A stretch of 64,000 nucleotides of DNA, taken from assembly GCF_036013745.1 (NCBI RefSeq), contig NZ_CP107880.1, positions 6,014,001-6,078,000 of the forward strand, read 5' to 3'. The notes below the pieces were generated by a model. That model did no database searches. It worked only from the letters and a program-made list of their open reading frames with translations, and was not told where the DNA came from. Positions 9,659 to 17,455 of the stretch are shown here, piece by piece (position 1 is the stretch's first letter; each line of letters starts with the position of its first letter). Source of the DNA: Streptomyces sp. NBC_00483 (GTDB lineage: Bacteria; Actinomycetota; Actinomycetes; Streptomycetales; Streptomycetaceae). The translations under genes were made by a program, and so were the position numbers.

Positions 9659-9692
9659 AGATTCTGTCTAAAGTAGAACCTGTCCAAAGTAG
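9659..9692. promoter_or_regulatory. Tandem/inverted repeat in promoter of small gene
   Basis: CTGTCTAAAGTAG (9664-9676) and CTGTCCAAAGTAG (9680-9692) repeat with a 16-base period. The first overlaps TTAGATTCTGTCTAA (9658-9672), whose outer 5 bases are a perfect inverted repeat with a 5-base spacer, similar in layout to a 7-1-7 Fur-family box. It lies upstream of the minus-strand gene at 9201-9611 and close to the stop of the aminotransferase. Confidence 0.4.
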
Positions 9693-9697
9693 GAGTG

Positions 9698-10909
9698 TCA
9701 CGGCTGGCTGTAGCCGTCCAGGAAGTTCCCGATCCGGGTCACAGCCTCCGTCAGCTGCCGGGTGTCGGGCAGCGTGACGACGCGGAAGTGGTCGGGCTCC
9801 GGCCAGTTGAAGCCGGTGCCGTGCACCACCATGATCTTCTCGGCCCGCAGCAGGTCGAGCACCATCTGCCGGTCGTCCTTGACCTTGAAGACCTTGGGGT
9901 CGAGGCGCGGGAAGAGGTACAGGGCGCCCTTCGGCTTTACGCAGGTCACGCCCGGGATCTGCGTGAGCAGCTCGTACGCGACGTCCCGCTGCTCCTTCAG
10001 CCGCCCGCCGGGCAGCACCAGATCGTTGACCGTCTGGCGTCCGCTGAGTGCCGCGACGACGCCGTGCTGGCCCGGCATGTTCGCGCACAGGCGCATGTTC
10101 GCCAGGATCGTCAGGCCCTCGATGTACGACTCCGCGTGCGCGCGCGGTCCCGAGATCGCCATCCAGCCGACGCGGTAGCCGGCCACGCGGTACGCCTTCG
10201 ACATGCCGTTGAAGGTGAGCGTCATCAGGTCCGGCGCGATCGCGGCGGTCGGGGTGTGCGTGGCGTCGTCGTAGAGGATCTTGTCGTAGATCTCGTCGGA
10301 GCAGACGAGGAGGTTGTGGCGGCGGGCGATGTCGGTGATGCCGCGCAGCATCTCGTCGCTGTAGACGGCGCCGGTGGGGTTGTTGGGGTTGATGATGACG
10401 ATCGCCTTGGTGCGGTCGGTCACCTTGCGCTCGATGTCGGCGAGGTCCGGCATCCAGTCCGCCTGCTCGTCGCAGCGGTAGTGCACGGCGGTGCCGCCGG
10501 AGAGCGAGACGGCGGCGGTCCACAGCGGATAGTCGGGGGCGGGGACGAGCACCTCGTCGCCGTCGTCGAGCAGTCCCTGCATCGCCATCACGATCAGCTC
10601 GGAGACGCCGTTGCCGATGAAGACGTGCTCGACGTCGGTCTCCACGCCGAGGGTCTGGTAGTGCATCATCACGGCGCGGCGGGCGGCGAGCAGGCCCTTG
10701 GCGTCGCCGTAGCCGTGCGCGTCCCCGAGGTTGCGGAGCATGTCCTCGAGGATCTCCGGCGGGCACTCGAAGCCGAACGCCGCAGGGTTGCCGGTGTTGA
10801 GCTTCAGGATGCGGTGCCCTGCCGCCTCCAGCCGCATCGCTTCCTCGAGAACCGGGCCCCGGATCTCGTAGCAGACGTTGGAGAGCTTGGTCGACTGGAT
10901 GAGCTGCAT
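9698..10909 (-). CDS. PLP-dependent aminotransferase, AlaA-like (fold type I)
   Basis: About 403 residues. It is a cytosolic class I/II aminotransferase resembling glutamate-pyruvate aminotransferase AlaA. Recognisable blocks: LNTGNPAAFGF, HGYGDAKGL, NGVSELI, PAPDYPLW, IINPNNPTGAVYS, SDEIYDKILYD, and the PLP lysine in FNGMSKAYRVAGYRVGW. It would transfer amino groups between alanine or related amino acids and 2-oxoglutarate. An alternative start lies 6 bases upstream (10915). The gene is separated from the next gene on its strand by a repeat-rich promoter and appears to be its own unit. Confidence 0.93.
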   Translation of the reverse strand: MQLIQSTKLSNVCYEIRGPVLEEAMRLEAAGHRILKLNTGNPAAFGFECPPEILEDMLRNLGDAHGYGDAKGLLAARRAVMMHYQTLGVETDVEHVFIGNGVSELIVMAMQGLLDDGDEVLVPAPDYPLWTAAVSLSGGTAVHYRCDEQADWMPDLADIERKVTDRTKAIVIINPNNPTGAVYSDEMLRGITDIARRHNLLVCSDEIYDKILYDDATHTPTAAIAPDLMTLTFNGMSKAYRVAGYRVGWMAISGPRAHAESYIEGLTILANMRLCANMPGQHGVVAALSGRQTVNDLVLPGGRLKEQRDVAYELLTQIPGVTCVKPKGALYLFPRLDPKVFKVKDDRQMVLDLLRAEKIMVVHGTGFNWPEPDHFRVVTLPDTRQLTEAVTRIGNFLDGYSQP

Positions 10910-11118
10910 CCCCAAACTTTACGGCCGTGTTTCGCGATGCCGCGCACCGTTTGTCGGCCGGTGGGGCGCCGCGGGCGGCACCGCTTTCGGATGCGGTGGC
11001 ACGCGGTGCCGGATACCTCCGGAACGGCGGGTTCCGGGGTGGGTGCGGCTTTGATGCGGCGGGTCGGCGGGGTGGGTGAGATGGGCCACGTGCCGGGGCG
11101 GCCGGCGGGCGTGTTAAT

Positions 11119-11132
11119 CGAGCGAATGTTCT
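11119..11132 (+). promoter_or_regulatory. Candidate LexA (SOS) box upstream of alkB-like gene
   Basis: CGAGCGAATGTTCT matches the actinobacterial LexA pattern CGAAC-N4-GTTCG at 8 of 10 fixed positions, including GTTC complete. It sits 24 bases upstream of a DNA repair gene, the expected place for a repressor. Confidence 0.45.
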
Positions 11133-11155
11133 AATCCTGCGCTACCTTGGTCGGC

Positions 11156-11782
11156 ATGCTTCAGGGATCGCTCTTCGATCAGGCCGAGGGCGCCGACGAC
11201 ATCTCGCTCGGCGGGCTCGACGGGATGCGCCGCACCGTGCTCGGGGACGGGGCGTGGATCGACGTACTGCCGGGGTGGTTGCGCGGGGCCGACGAGGTGT
11301 ACGAGCGGCTCGCCCGGGACGTGCCCTGGAAGGCCGAGCGGCGGCAGATGTACGAGCGGATGGTCGACGTGCCGCGGCTGCTGAAGTTCTACGGGGCGGG
11401 GGAGCGGCTCCCGGACCCCGTGCTCGACGAGGCGCGCGACGCGTTGTCCGCTTACTACGCCGAGGAGTTGGGGGAGCCGTTCACCACGGCGGGACTCTGC
11501 TATTACCGCGACGGTCGGGACAGCGTCGCCTGGCACGGGGACCGGATCGGGCGTGGGGCCCGCGAGGACACGATGGTCGCCATCGTGTCGGTCGGGACGC
11601 CGCGGGATCTGGTGCTACGGCCGGTCGGCGGCGGGCCCGTCGTGCGCCGCCCGCTCGGGCACGGCGATCTCATCGTCATGGGCGGCTCGTGCCAGCGGAC
11701 CTGGGAGCACGCGATCCCCAAGTCCGCCCGCGCGGCCGGCGGCCGGATCAGTGTTCAGTTCCGGCCGCACGGGGTGCGTTGA
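11156..11782 (+). CDS. AlkB-like 2-oxoglutarate/Fe(II) dioxygenase, DNA dealkylation repair
   Basis: A 208-residue member of the AlkB family, closer in layout to ALKBH2/3 than to E. coli AlkB. The iron facial triad is H127 and D129 (WHGDRIG) plus H185 (TWEHAIPK); the 2-oxoglutarate arginine lies in GGRISVQFRPHG near the end. It would oxidatively remove methyl groups from 1-methyladenine and 3-methylcytosine in DNA. The ATG at 11156 is preferred over a TTG 9 bases upstream; no clear ribosome site is present, so the message may be leaderless. It ends exactly next to the convergent D-aminoacylase stop. Confidence 0.92.
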   Translation: MLQGSLFDQAEGADDISLGGLDGMRRTVLGDGAWIDVLPGWLRGADEVYERLARDVPWKAERRQMYERMVDVPRLLKFYGAGERLPDPVLDEARDALSAYYAEELGEPFTTAGLCYYRDGRDSVAWHGDRIGRGAREDTMVAIVSVGTPRDLVLRPVGGGPVVRRPLGHGDLIVMGGSCQRTWEHAIPKSARAAGGRISVQFRPHGVR

Positions 11783-13381
11783 TCAGAGGGTCCGGCGCAC
11801 GGAGCGGCCCGCGAGGACGTCCGTGCGCTTGCCCTCCTCGATCACGAACTGCCCGTCGACGAGGACGTGCGGGATACCGACCGGCAGCGTGCGCGGCGCA
11901 TCGAAGGTGGAGCCCGCCGCGACCGTCTCCGGGTCGAACAGGACCAGGTCGGCGCGGTAGCCCTCGCGGACCAGGCCGCGGTCCGGCAGACGCAGGCGGG
12001 CGGCCGGGCGCGAGGTGAGGTGTGCGACCGTCTCCTCCAGGGACATGACGCCGAGGTCGCGGGCGTAGTGGCCCAGGTAGTGCGGGAACGTGCCGTACGC
12101 GCGCGGGTGCGGCTTGTAGCCCTGGAGGATGCCGTCGCTGCCGCCCGTGTGCACGGAGTGCTGCATGATCGCCCGGACGTTGTCCTCGTGACCGACGTGC
12201 TGGAGGATCGACGAGCCGAGGTTGTCGTTGATCAGCAGGCGGCGGGCGGTGACCCACGGGGCCTCGCCGCGCTCGGCGGCGGCCTGCGCGACGGTCTTGC
12301 CGACGCACGAGGCCAGGCCCGGGTCGGAGACGCCCGAGATCTCGATCTTGTCCCACTCGATCGGCACGCCGTGGCAGCCGTCCGCGCCGATCACCTCGAC
12401 GTGGTGCCGGATGCGCTCGGCCGTCTCGTCGTCCTTGAGGCGGGCGAGGGTCGCGTCGGGGCCGCCCTCGTTGGCCCAACTCGGCAGCATCGCCACGAGA
12501 GTTGTGGCGCCCGGGGTGTACGGGTACGTGTCCAGGCTGATGTCGGCGCCGTCCGCGATGGCCTCGTCGAGAAGGGCCAGGAGGTCGACTCCCTTGCCCT
12601 TGTTCACGCCGAAGTTCATGGTGGCGTGCGCGAGGTGCAGGGAGCAGCCCGCGGTGCGGGTCAGCTCCACCATCTCCTGGTACGCGTCGAGCGCGCCGGC
12701 GCCGTAACTGCGGTGGTGCGGGCAGTAGTAGCCGTCGTACGAGGCCACCACCCGGCACAGTTCGGTGAGTTCGGCGTCCTTCGCGTACATGCCGGGGGTG
12801 TAGGTCAGTCCGGAGGACATTCCTACGGCGCCCTGCTCCATGCCCTCGGCGACGAGCCGCTTCATGTGGTCGAGTTCGGCCGGGGTCGCGTCCCTGTCGT
12901 CCCAGCCGACCGCGTACATGCGGACCGTGCCCTGCGGGATGAGGTACGCGGCGTTCACCGCGATGCCCTGGCGGTCGATGCGGTCCAGGTACTCGCCGAC
13001 CGTGCGCCAGTCGAAGTCGATGTCCGAGCCGTCGCCGTTCCAGCCGGTGATCGCCTGGCGGACCTGGGCGAGGGTGCGGTCGTCGACGGGGGCGTAGGAC
13101 AGGCCGTCCTGGCCGAGGACTTCGAGGGTGACGCCCTGGGCGGCCTTCGCGCTGTGGTCCGGGTCGCGGAGCACGGCGAGGTCGCTGTGGGCGTGCATGT
13201 CGATGAAGCCGGGGGAGAGGGCGAGGCCGTCGGCCTCGACCGTGCGGGTGGCGGTGGGGCGGGGGCCTGCCCCCTCCGGGGTGATCTCGGAGATCCGGCC
13301 GTCGTTGACGGTCACGTCGGCTCGGTACGAGGCGCTGCCGCTGCCGTCGATGACGCGGGCGTCGCGGATGACCAGGTCCAT
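11783..13381 (-). CDS. N-acyl-D-amino-acid deacylase (D-aminoacylase), amidohydrolase superfamily
   Basis: A 532-residue amidohydrolase that removes an acyl group from N-acyl-D-amino acids. The metal motif SPGFIDMHAHSDLA (about 56-70), later histidines (CPHHRSYG, LHLAHAT) and the C-terminal GYRADLVLFDPETV block identify the subfamily. The usual GNCG cysteine is replaced by GQDG, with a nearby Glu (TLEVLG) as possible metal ligand. From memory, the S. coelicolor relative Sco4986 prefers hydrophobic N-acyl-D-amino acids in vitro. It points the same way as the deaminase gene upstream of it, from which it is separated by 209 bases with a dispersed repeat; the two may belong to one pathway. Confidence 0.9.
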   Translation of the reverse strand: MDLVIRDARVIDGSGSASYRADVTVNDGRISEITPEGAGPRPTATRTVEADGLALSPGFIDMHAHSDLAVLRDPDHSAKAAQGVTLEVLGQDGLSYAPVDDRTLAQVRQAITGWNGDGSDIDFDWRTVGEYLDRIDRQGIAVNAAYLIPQGTVRMYAVGWDDRDATPAELDHMKRLVAEGMEQGAVGMSSGLTYTPGMYAKDAELTELCRVVASYDGYYCPHHRSYGAGALDAYQEMVELTRTAGCSLHLAHATMNFGVNKGKGVDLLALLDEAIADGADISLDTYPYTPGATTLVAMLPSWANEGGPDATLARLKDDETAERIRHHVEVIGADGCHGVPIEWDKIEISGVSDPGLASCVGKTVAQAAAERGEAPWVTARRLLINDNLGSSILQHVGHEDNVRAIMQHSVHTGGSDGILQGYKPHPRAYGTFPHYLGHYARDLGVMSLEETVAHLTSRPAARLRLPDRGLVREGYRADLVLFDPETVAAGSTFDAPRTLPVGIPHVLVDGQFVIEEGKRTDVLAGRSVRRTL

Positions 13382-13483
13382 GGGGGGTGCCTCTCTGGGG
13401 CGGGTGGTGCGGTGCGGGGTGGTCGGTGCGGGTGGGTGGGCGCCTGCGGCGGGCGGAATTCCCCTCCCCGCCCCTTCCCGAAA

Positions 13484-13533
13484 CCGGGGCTCCGCCCCGG
13501 ACCCCGTTTGTCCTCAAACGCCGGACGGGCTGG
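13484..13533 (-). repeat. Dispersed GC-rich repeat, copy A
   Basis: Read on the minus strand it runs TCCAGCCC..CGGCGTTTGAGGA..CGGGGTCCGGGGCGGAGCCCCG. The same element recurs at 44022 and 50026, with a sister form at 24048 and 25750. The second half contains an internal hairpin (CGGGGCTCCGCCCCG type). It lies in the gap between the deacylase and deaminase genes. Confidence 0.8.
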
Positions 13534-13590
13534 AAATACGGGGTGGAGCCCCGAGGCGTGGGCGGCGGCCGGGTGGGCCGTATCGGCTGC

Positions 13591-14901
13591 CTAGAAGTAC
13601 GTGCGGATGTAGTCGACGACCGTGCCGTCGGACTCCACCAGGGGAATCAGCTGCCACTTGTCGAACGACGTGCACGGGTGCGAGAGGCCCATGCCGAGCC
13701 AGTCGCCCACCTCCACGTCCGCCCCCGGCTCCGTACGCACCCAGCCGTGCTGGTCGGAGAGGCCCGTCACCGCGACGCCCGCGGCCTCACGCACCTCGCC
13801 CGTCCGCGCGTCCCGGACGACCTGCGCCTCGGGCAGGTCGATGTCGTACGCGGCGTCCCGCTTGCCGGCGTTGGTGAACGCCTGGCCGTCGTTGGGGCGG
13901 GAGACGAACTGCGCCCACAGCCGGAACGCCGGCTCCAGCGCACCCTCCTCCGGGACCCGGTTGAACGGGGTCAGGTGCCGGTAGTGGCCGTCGTCGTGCG
14001 AGACGTACGCGCCGGAGCGGAGCAACTTGAGGACGGGGACGGTCAGTTCGGGGATTTCCGCGAAGACGTCCGCCACCGCGTCGAACCATGCCGAGCCGCC
14101 CGCGCTCACCACGATCTCGTCGAGGCCCGCGAAGCGCTCCGCCTTGTCGAACTCCGCCGCGAGCGCGACGAGTCGGCGCAGCCAGGCGCGCACCCGCTCG
14201 CCGTCGGCGTCCGGCACCTCGCCCTCGTAGCCCGCGACTCCGACCAGGCGAAGGGCCGAAGCGTCGGCCACCGCGTCCGCGATCGCCGCGCAGTCCGCCT
14301 CGGTGCGGGCTCCGGTGCGCGCGCCGTCGCCCGCGCCCAGCTCCACGACCACGTCGACCGGTCGGCCCGCTCCGGCCTCCGCCAGCGCCGCCTGCATCAG
14401 TTCCACGCCGCGCACGGAGTCGACGTAGCAGATGAAGCGGAAGGACGGGTTCGCGTCCAGCTCCTTCGAGAGCCAGCGCAGCGCTGCCGCGTCGACCAGC
14501 TCGTTCGCCAGGAAGATGCGGTCGATGCCGAACTCCCGCGCCACACGCACCTGGTGGGGCACGGCGAGGGTGATGCCCCACGCGCCGTGCTCGAGCTGCC
14601 GGTGGAAGAGCTGCGGGGCCATCGACGTCTTGCCGTGCGGGGCGAAGGCGAGGCCGTGGCGGGCGGAGTAGGTCTCCATGAGCGCGAGGTTGTGCTCGAG
14701 GCGCTCGGCGGAGAGGGCGAGGACGGGCGTGGTGAAGCCGTCCGTGAAGAGGTTCAGGCGGCGGGCTGCCAGCTCGCCGATCGTCGCGCCGTCGGCCTCG
14801 GGAGGCAGTCCCTTGAAGCGGAAGTCCACCCGCTCCGTCGCCAGCTCCTCAAGACGAGCGATACGGCGCTCGACGGCATTGTCGGCGTTCTGGGCGGTCA
14901 C
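13591..14901 (-). CDS. D-threonine aldolase/D-serine dehydratase-like PLP enzyme (amino acid deaminase)
   Basis: A 436-residue fold-type III PLP enzyme (alanine racemase N-terminal barrel plus DSD1-like C-terminal domain). The PLP lysine is K91 in FAPHGKTSMAPQ. The metal pair of the D-serine dehydratase/D-threonine aldolase group appears as SHPCTSFDKW near the C-terminus. Such enzymes split or dehydrate D-beta-hydroxy amino acids, giving ammonia and a keto acid. It is divergent from a KDG-type kinase, IclR, RidA and GntP unit across a 120-base region with a perfect palindrome. D-glucosaminate or D-serine/D-threonine are plausible substrates; the sequence does not decide. Confidence 0.88.
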   Translation of the reverse strand: MTAQNADNAVERRIARLEELATERVDFRFKGLPPEADGATIGELAARRLNLFTDGFTTPVLALSAERLEHNLALMETYSARHGLAFAPHGKTSMAPQLFHRQLEHGAWGITLAVPHQVRVAREFGIDRIFLANELVDAAALRWLSKELDANPSFRFICYVDSVRGVELMQAALAEAGAGRPVDVVVELGAGDGARTGARTEADCAAIADAVADASALRLVGVAGYEGEVPDADGERVRAWLRRLVALAAEFDKAERFAGLDEIVVSAGGSAWFDAVADVFAEIPELTVPVLKLLRSGAYVSHDDGHYRHLTPFNRVPEEGALEPAFRLWAQFVSRPNDGQAFTNAGKRDAAYDIDLPEAQVVRDARTGEVREAAGVAVTGLSDQHGWVRTEPGADVEVGDWLGMGLSHPCTSFDKWQLIPLVESDGTVVDYIRTYF

Positions 14902-14921
14902 GGCGCCTCCTCCAGGCAGCC

Positions 14922-14940
14922 CGTTGCACTATTTGCAACG
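14922..14940. promoter_or_regulatory. Palindromic operator, probably for the IclR protein
   Basis: CGTTGCA and TGCAACG flank CTATT: two perfect 7-base arms in the divergent promoter region, 21 bases upstream of the deaminase start and 95 bases upstream of the kinase start. Size and placement suit an IclR-family dimer site controlling both directions. The link to the IclR gene at 16090 is inferred. Confidence 0.6.
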
Positions 14941-15034
14941 GTCATTGCGTATGTCGCTTCATGCTGTCTAACATCCGAGCCAACGTCGGGTCAACGAAGC
15001 CCGAAGTCCCCTGCCGCGAGGAGTGCGACCCACC

Positions 15035-16093
15035 GTGACCGCCACCGGACCCGCAGTACCGACCAGCGCCAACGATGTAGTCGCGCTCGGCGAGTCCATG
15101 GTCACGTTCCGGCCCACCGTGCCGGGGCGGCTCGCCGACGTGCCCTCGTTCGATCGCGGGATCGGCGGCGCCGAGTCCAACGTGGCGTGCGTGCTCGCCG
15201 CCGCCGGGCACCGGGCCGTGTGGGTCAGCCGGGTCGGCGCCGACGGGTTCGGCGACCACCTCGTGGAGGCCATCGGCGCGTACGGCGTCGACACCTCCGC
15301 CGTACGCCGCGATCTGCACCGGCCCACCGGCATCTACTTCCGCACCGCGGGCGACCGGGCCACCGCCGCCCACGAGGTCGCCTACTACCGCGCCGGGTCC
15401 GCCGCCTCCGCGATGTCCACCGTCAACCTGGACCTCGACGCGCTGCGCTCCGGCCGGATCCTGCACCTGTCCGGGATCACGGCCGCGCTGTCCGCCGGCT
15501 GCCTCGACCTGCTGCGCGAGCTGACCGCTCCGCGCGCGGGCCGCCCCCTCGTCTCCTTCGACGTCAACTACCGGCCCGGCCTGTGGTCCGGCTCCGCCGA
15601 GGGCCCCGACGTACTCCTGGAGCTCGCGCGCGGCGCCGACATCGTGTTCGTCGGCGACGACGAGGCCGAGGACGCCTGGGGCATCACCGGCGGACCCGAC
15701 GCGATCCGCGATGCGCTGCCCGAGCCCGCGCTGCTCGTCGTCAAGCGGGGCGCCGACGGCGCGATCGCGTACGACGCCGACGGACGCCACGAGGAACCCT
15801 CCCCGCGCGTCGACGTCGTCGCCGCCGTCGGCGCGGGCGATGCCTTCGCCGCCGGATTCCTCTCCGCCACGCTGCGCGAACTGCCCGTCGCCGAACGCCT
15901 TCGGCACGGCCACCTCTGGGCCGCCGTCGCCCTCACCGAGCCCGGCGACCTCGCCGCGCCCCCGAGCCGCGCCCGGGCGGACCGCCTGGTCGGCCTCGAC
16001 GCCGCGCAGTGGGGGACACTGCACCTCGGCCCCGGTTGGGCAGCAGCCGACGCAGCCGACAGCGGGGCCGCCGAGGAGGTACGTACGCCATGA
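15035..16093 (+). CDS. PfkB family carbohydrate kinase, 2-keto-3-deoxygluconate kinase-like
   Basis: A 352-residue ribokinase-fold kinase. The N-terminal block VALGESMVTFRP with GIGGAESNVACVLAAAG and YYRAGSAASAM are typical of 2-dehydro-3-deoxygluconokinase (KdgK); the C-terminal AAVGAGDAFAAGFL contains the catalytic Asp and anion hole. The reaction would be KDG plus ATP to KDPG. The GTG at 15035 is preferred to the in-frame GTG at 15023, which sits too close to the GAGGAG ribosome site. It overlaps the IclR gene by 4 bases (ATGA), so the two are translationally coupled. Confidence 0.88.
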   Translation: MTATGPAVPTSANDVVALGESMVTFRPTVPGRLADVPSFDRGIGGAESNVACVLAAAGHRAVWVSRVGADGFGDHLVEAIGAYGVDTSAVRRDLHRPTGIYFRTAGDRATAAHEVAYYRAGSAASAMSTVNLDLDALRSGRILHLSGITAALSAGCLDLLRELTAPRAGRPLVSFDVNYRPGLWSGSAEGPDVLLELARGADIVFVGDDEAEDAWGITGGPDAIRDALPEPALLVVKRGADGAIAYDADGRHEEPSPRVDVVAAVGAGDAFAAGFLSATLRELPVAERLRHGHLWAAVALTEPGDLAAPPSRARADRLVGLDAAQWGTLHLGPGWAAADAADSGAAEEVRTP

Positions 16094-16839
16094 GCCAGAC
16101 CGTCGACCGCGCGCTCAGCATCCTGCCGCTGCTCGCCGAGGGACCCGCCGACCTGGGCCAGGTCGCCGACCGCCTCGACGTGCACAAGTCCACGGCCATG
16201 CGCCTGCTGCGCACCCTCCACGAGCACGGCCTGGTCTACCGCCAGTCCGACCAGCGCTACCGGCTCGGCGCCCGCCTCTTCGCGCTCGCCCAGGAAGCCG
16301 TCGAGAACCTCGACGTCCGCGAGATCGCCCACCCCCACCTCGTCGAACTCAACGAGAAGGTCGGGCACACCATCCACCTCGCCGTGTACGCGGAGAACGA
16401 GGTCCTCTACATCGACAAGGTCGAGAGCCGCTACCCGGTGCGCATGTACTCGCGCGTCGGCAAGCCGGTCGCCATCACCGTGGCCGCCGTCGCCAAGCTG
16501 CTGCTCGCCGACCTGTCCGAGTCCGAGCGCCGCGCCGTCGCGGAGAAGCTCGACTACCCCATGTACACGTCCCGTTCCACCCCCAACTCCGCGGCTTTCC
16601 TGCGGGAGTTGGAGAAGGTGCGCGAACAGGGCTGGGCCACCGACCTCGGTGGCCACGAGGAGTCCATCAACTGCGTCGGCGCCCCCATCCGCGGCGCGGA
16701 CGGCCGGGTCGTCGCCGCCATGTCGGTCTCCGCGCCGAATGTCGTCGTCACCGCCGAGGAACTCCTCACGCTGCTCCCGCTGGTGCGCCGCACGGCGGAA
16801 GCCATCAGCCGGGACTACTCCGGGACCCCTCCGAAGTAA
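16090..16839 (+). CDS. IclR family transcriptional regulator
   Basis: A 249-residue regulator with an N-terminal winged helix (ADRLDVHKSTAMRLLRTLHEHGLV, about 25-50) and an IclR effector domain with the motif GWATDLGGHEESINCVGAPI. The GGAGG ribosome site is within the end of the upstream kinase gene, and the start overlaps the kinase stop. As a local regulator it probably controls the divergent deaminase and kinase units through the palindrome at 14922-14940. IclR proteins of this sort (for example KdgR) sense small organic acids such as KDG, which fits the kinase next to it. Confidence 0.93.
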   Translation: MSQTVDRALSILPLLAEGPADLGQVADRLDVHKSTAMRLLRTLHEHGLVYRQSDQRYRLGARLFALAQEAVENLDVREIAHPHLVELNEKVGHTIHLAVYAENEVLYIDKVESRYPVRMYSRVGKPVAITVAAVAKLLLADLSESERRAVAEKLDYPMYTSRSTPNSAAFLRELEKVREQGWATDLGGHEESINCVGAPIRGADGRVVAAMSVSAPNVVVTAEELLTLLPLVRRTAEAISRDYSGTPPK

Positions 16840-16893
16840 GCCCCCAAGTAACACACCCCCCAAGTAACACCCCTCAAAGAAGGACCAGTTCAC

Positions 16894-17304
16894 ATGTCTG
16901 AGAAGACCGCGCTCACGCCCGCCACCCACACGACCCCGCCGGCGAAGTTCTCGCACGGCGTCAAGAAGGGCAACATCCTTCAGGTCGCCGGCCAGGTCGG
17001 CTTCCTGCCGGCCGAGGAGGGCAAGGCCCCGACCCCCGCGGGCCCGACCCTCAAGGAGCAGACCCTCCAGACGTTCGCCAACGTCAAGGCGATCCTCGAA
17101 GAGGGCGGCGCGAGCTGGGACGACGTCATGATGATGCGCGTCTACCTGACGGACGTCGACCACTTCGCCGAGATGAACGCCATCTACAACGAGTACTTCG
17201 AGGAGCAGGGCCTCAAGGCCCCGGCCTCCGCCCGTACGACCGTCTACGTCGGTCTGCCCAAGGGCCTGCTCATCGAGATCGACGCGCTCGCCGTCCTGAG
17301 CTGA
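16894..17304 (+). CDS. RidA/YjgF-family protein (enamine/imine deaminase-like)
   Basis: A 136-residue RidA-family protein. The family pattern shows as ILQVAGQVGF, QTLQTFANVKAILEEGGASWDDVMMMRVYLTD and a C-terminal SARTTVYVGLPKGLLIEIDALAV, with the substrate arginine in the SARTTV segment. RidA proteins hydrolyse reactive 2-aminoacrylate-type enamines released by PLP dehydratases. That suits the nearby D-serine dehydratase-like enzyme. The ribosome site GAAGGA lies about 9 bases upstream. It follows the IclR gene by 54 bases containing short CCCCAAGTAACAC direct repeats. Confidence 0.92.
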   Translation: MSEKTALTPATHTTPPAKFSHGVKKGNILQVAGQVGFLPAEEGKAPTPAGPTLKEQTLQTFANVKAILEEGGASWDDVMMMRVYLTDVDHFAEMNAIYNEYFEEQGLKAPASARTTVYVGLPKGLLIEIDALAVLS

Positions 17305-17358
17305 GCCCCCTGAGCCGGGCCTGCCGGGCTCGCGCTCCCGCTCGTTCGCACGTCGTCA

Positions 17359-17390
17359 CGGAGCGGCGCCCCTGTGGGTGCGCCGCTCCG
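17359..17390 (+). terminator. Hairpin between ridA-like and gntP-like genes
   Basis: An 11-base perfect stem (17359-17369 with 17380-17390) with a 10-base loop lies in the 151-base gap. No T-run follows, so it may attenuate transcription or protect the upstream message. Confidence 0.5.
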
Positions 17391-17455
17391 CGATCCCCCC
17401 TGTCTGGAAACACTGAAAACGCCCCGCGCCCCCCCATGTACTTACGAGGTCAACG

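Noticed and set aside
13387..16839. Open frame of 1150 codons on the plus strand
   Set aside because: Only its last 249 codons (IclR) are real. The rest runs opposite the deaminase and out of frame through the kinase, both with clear motifs.
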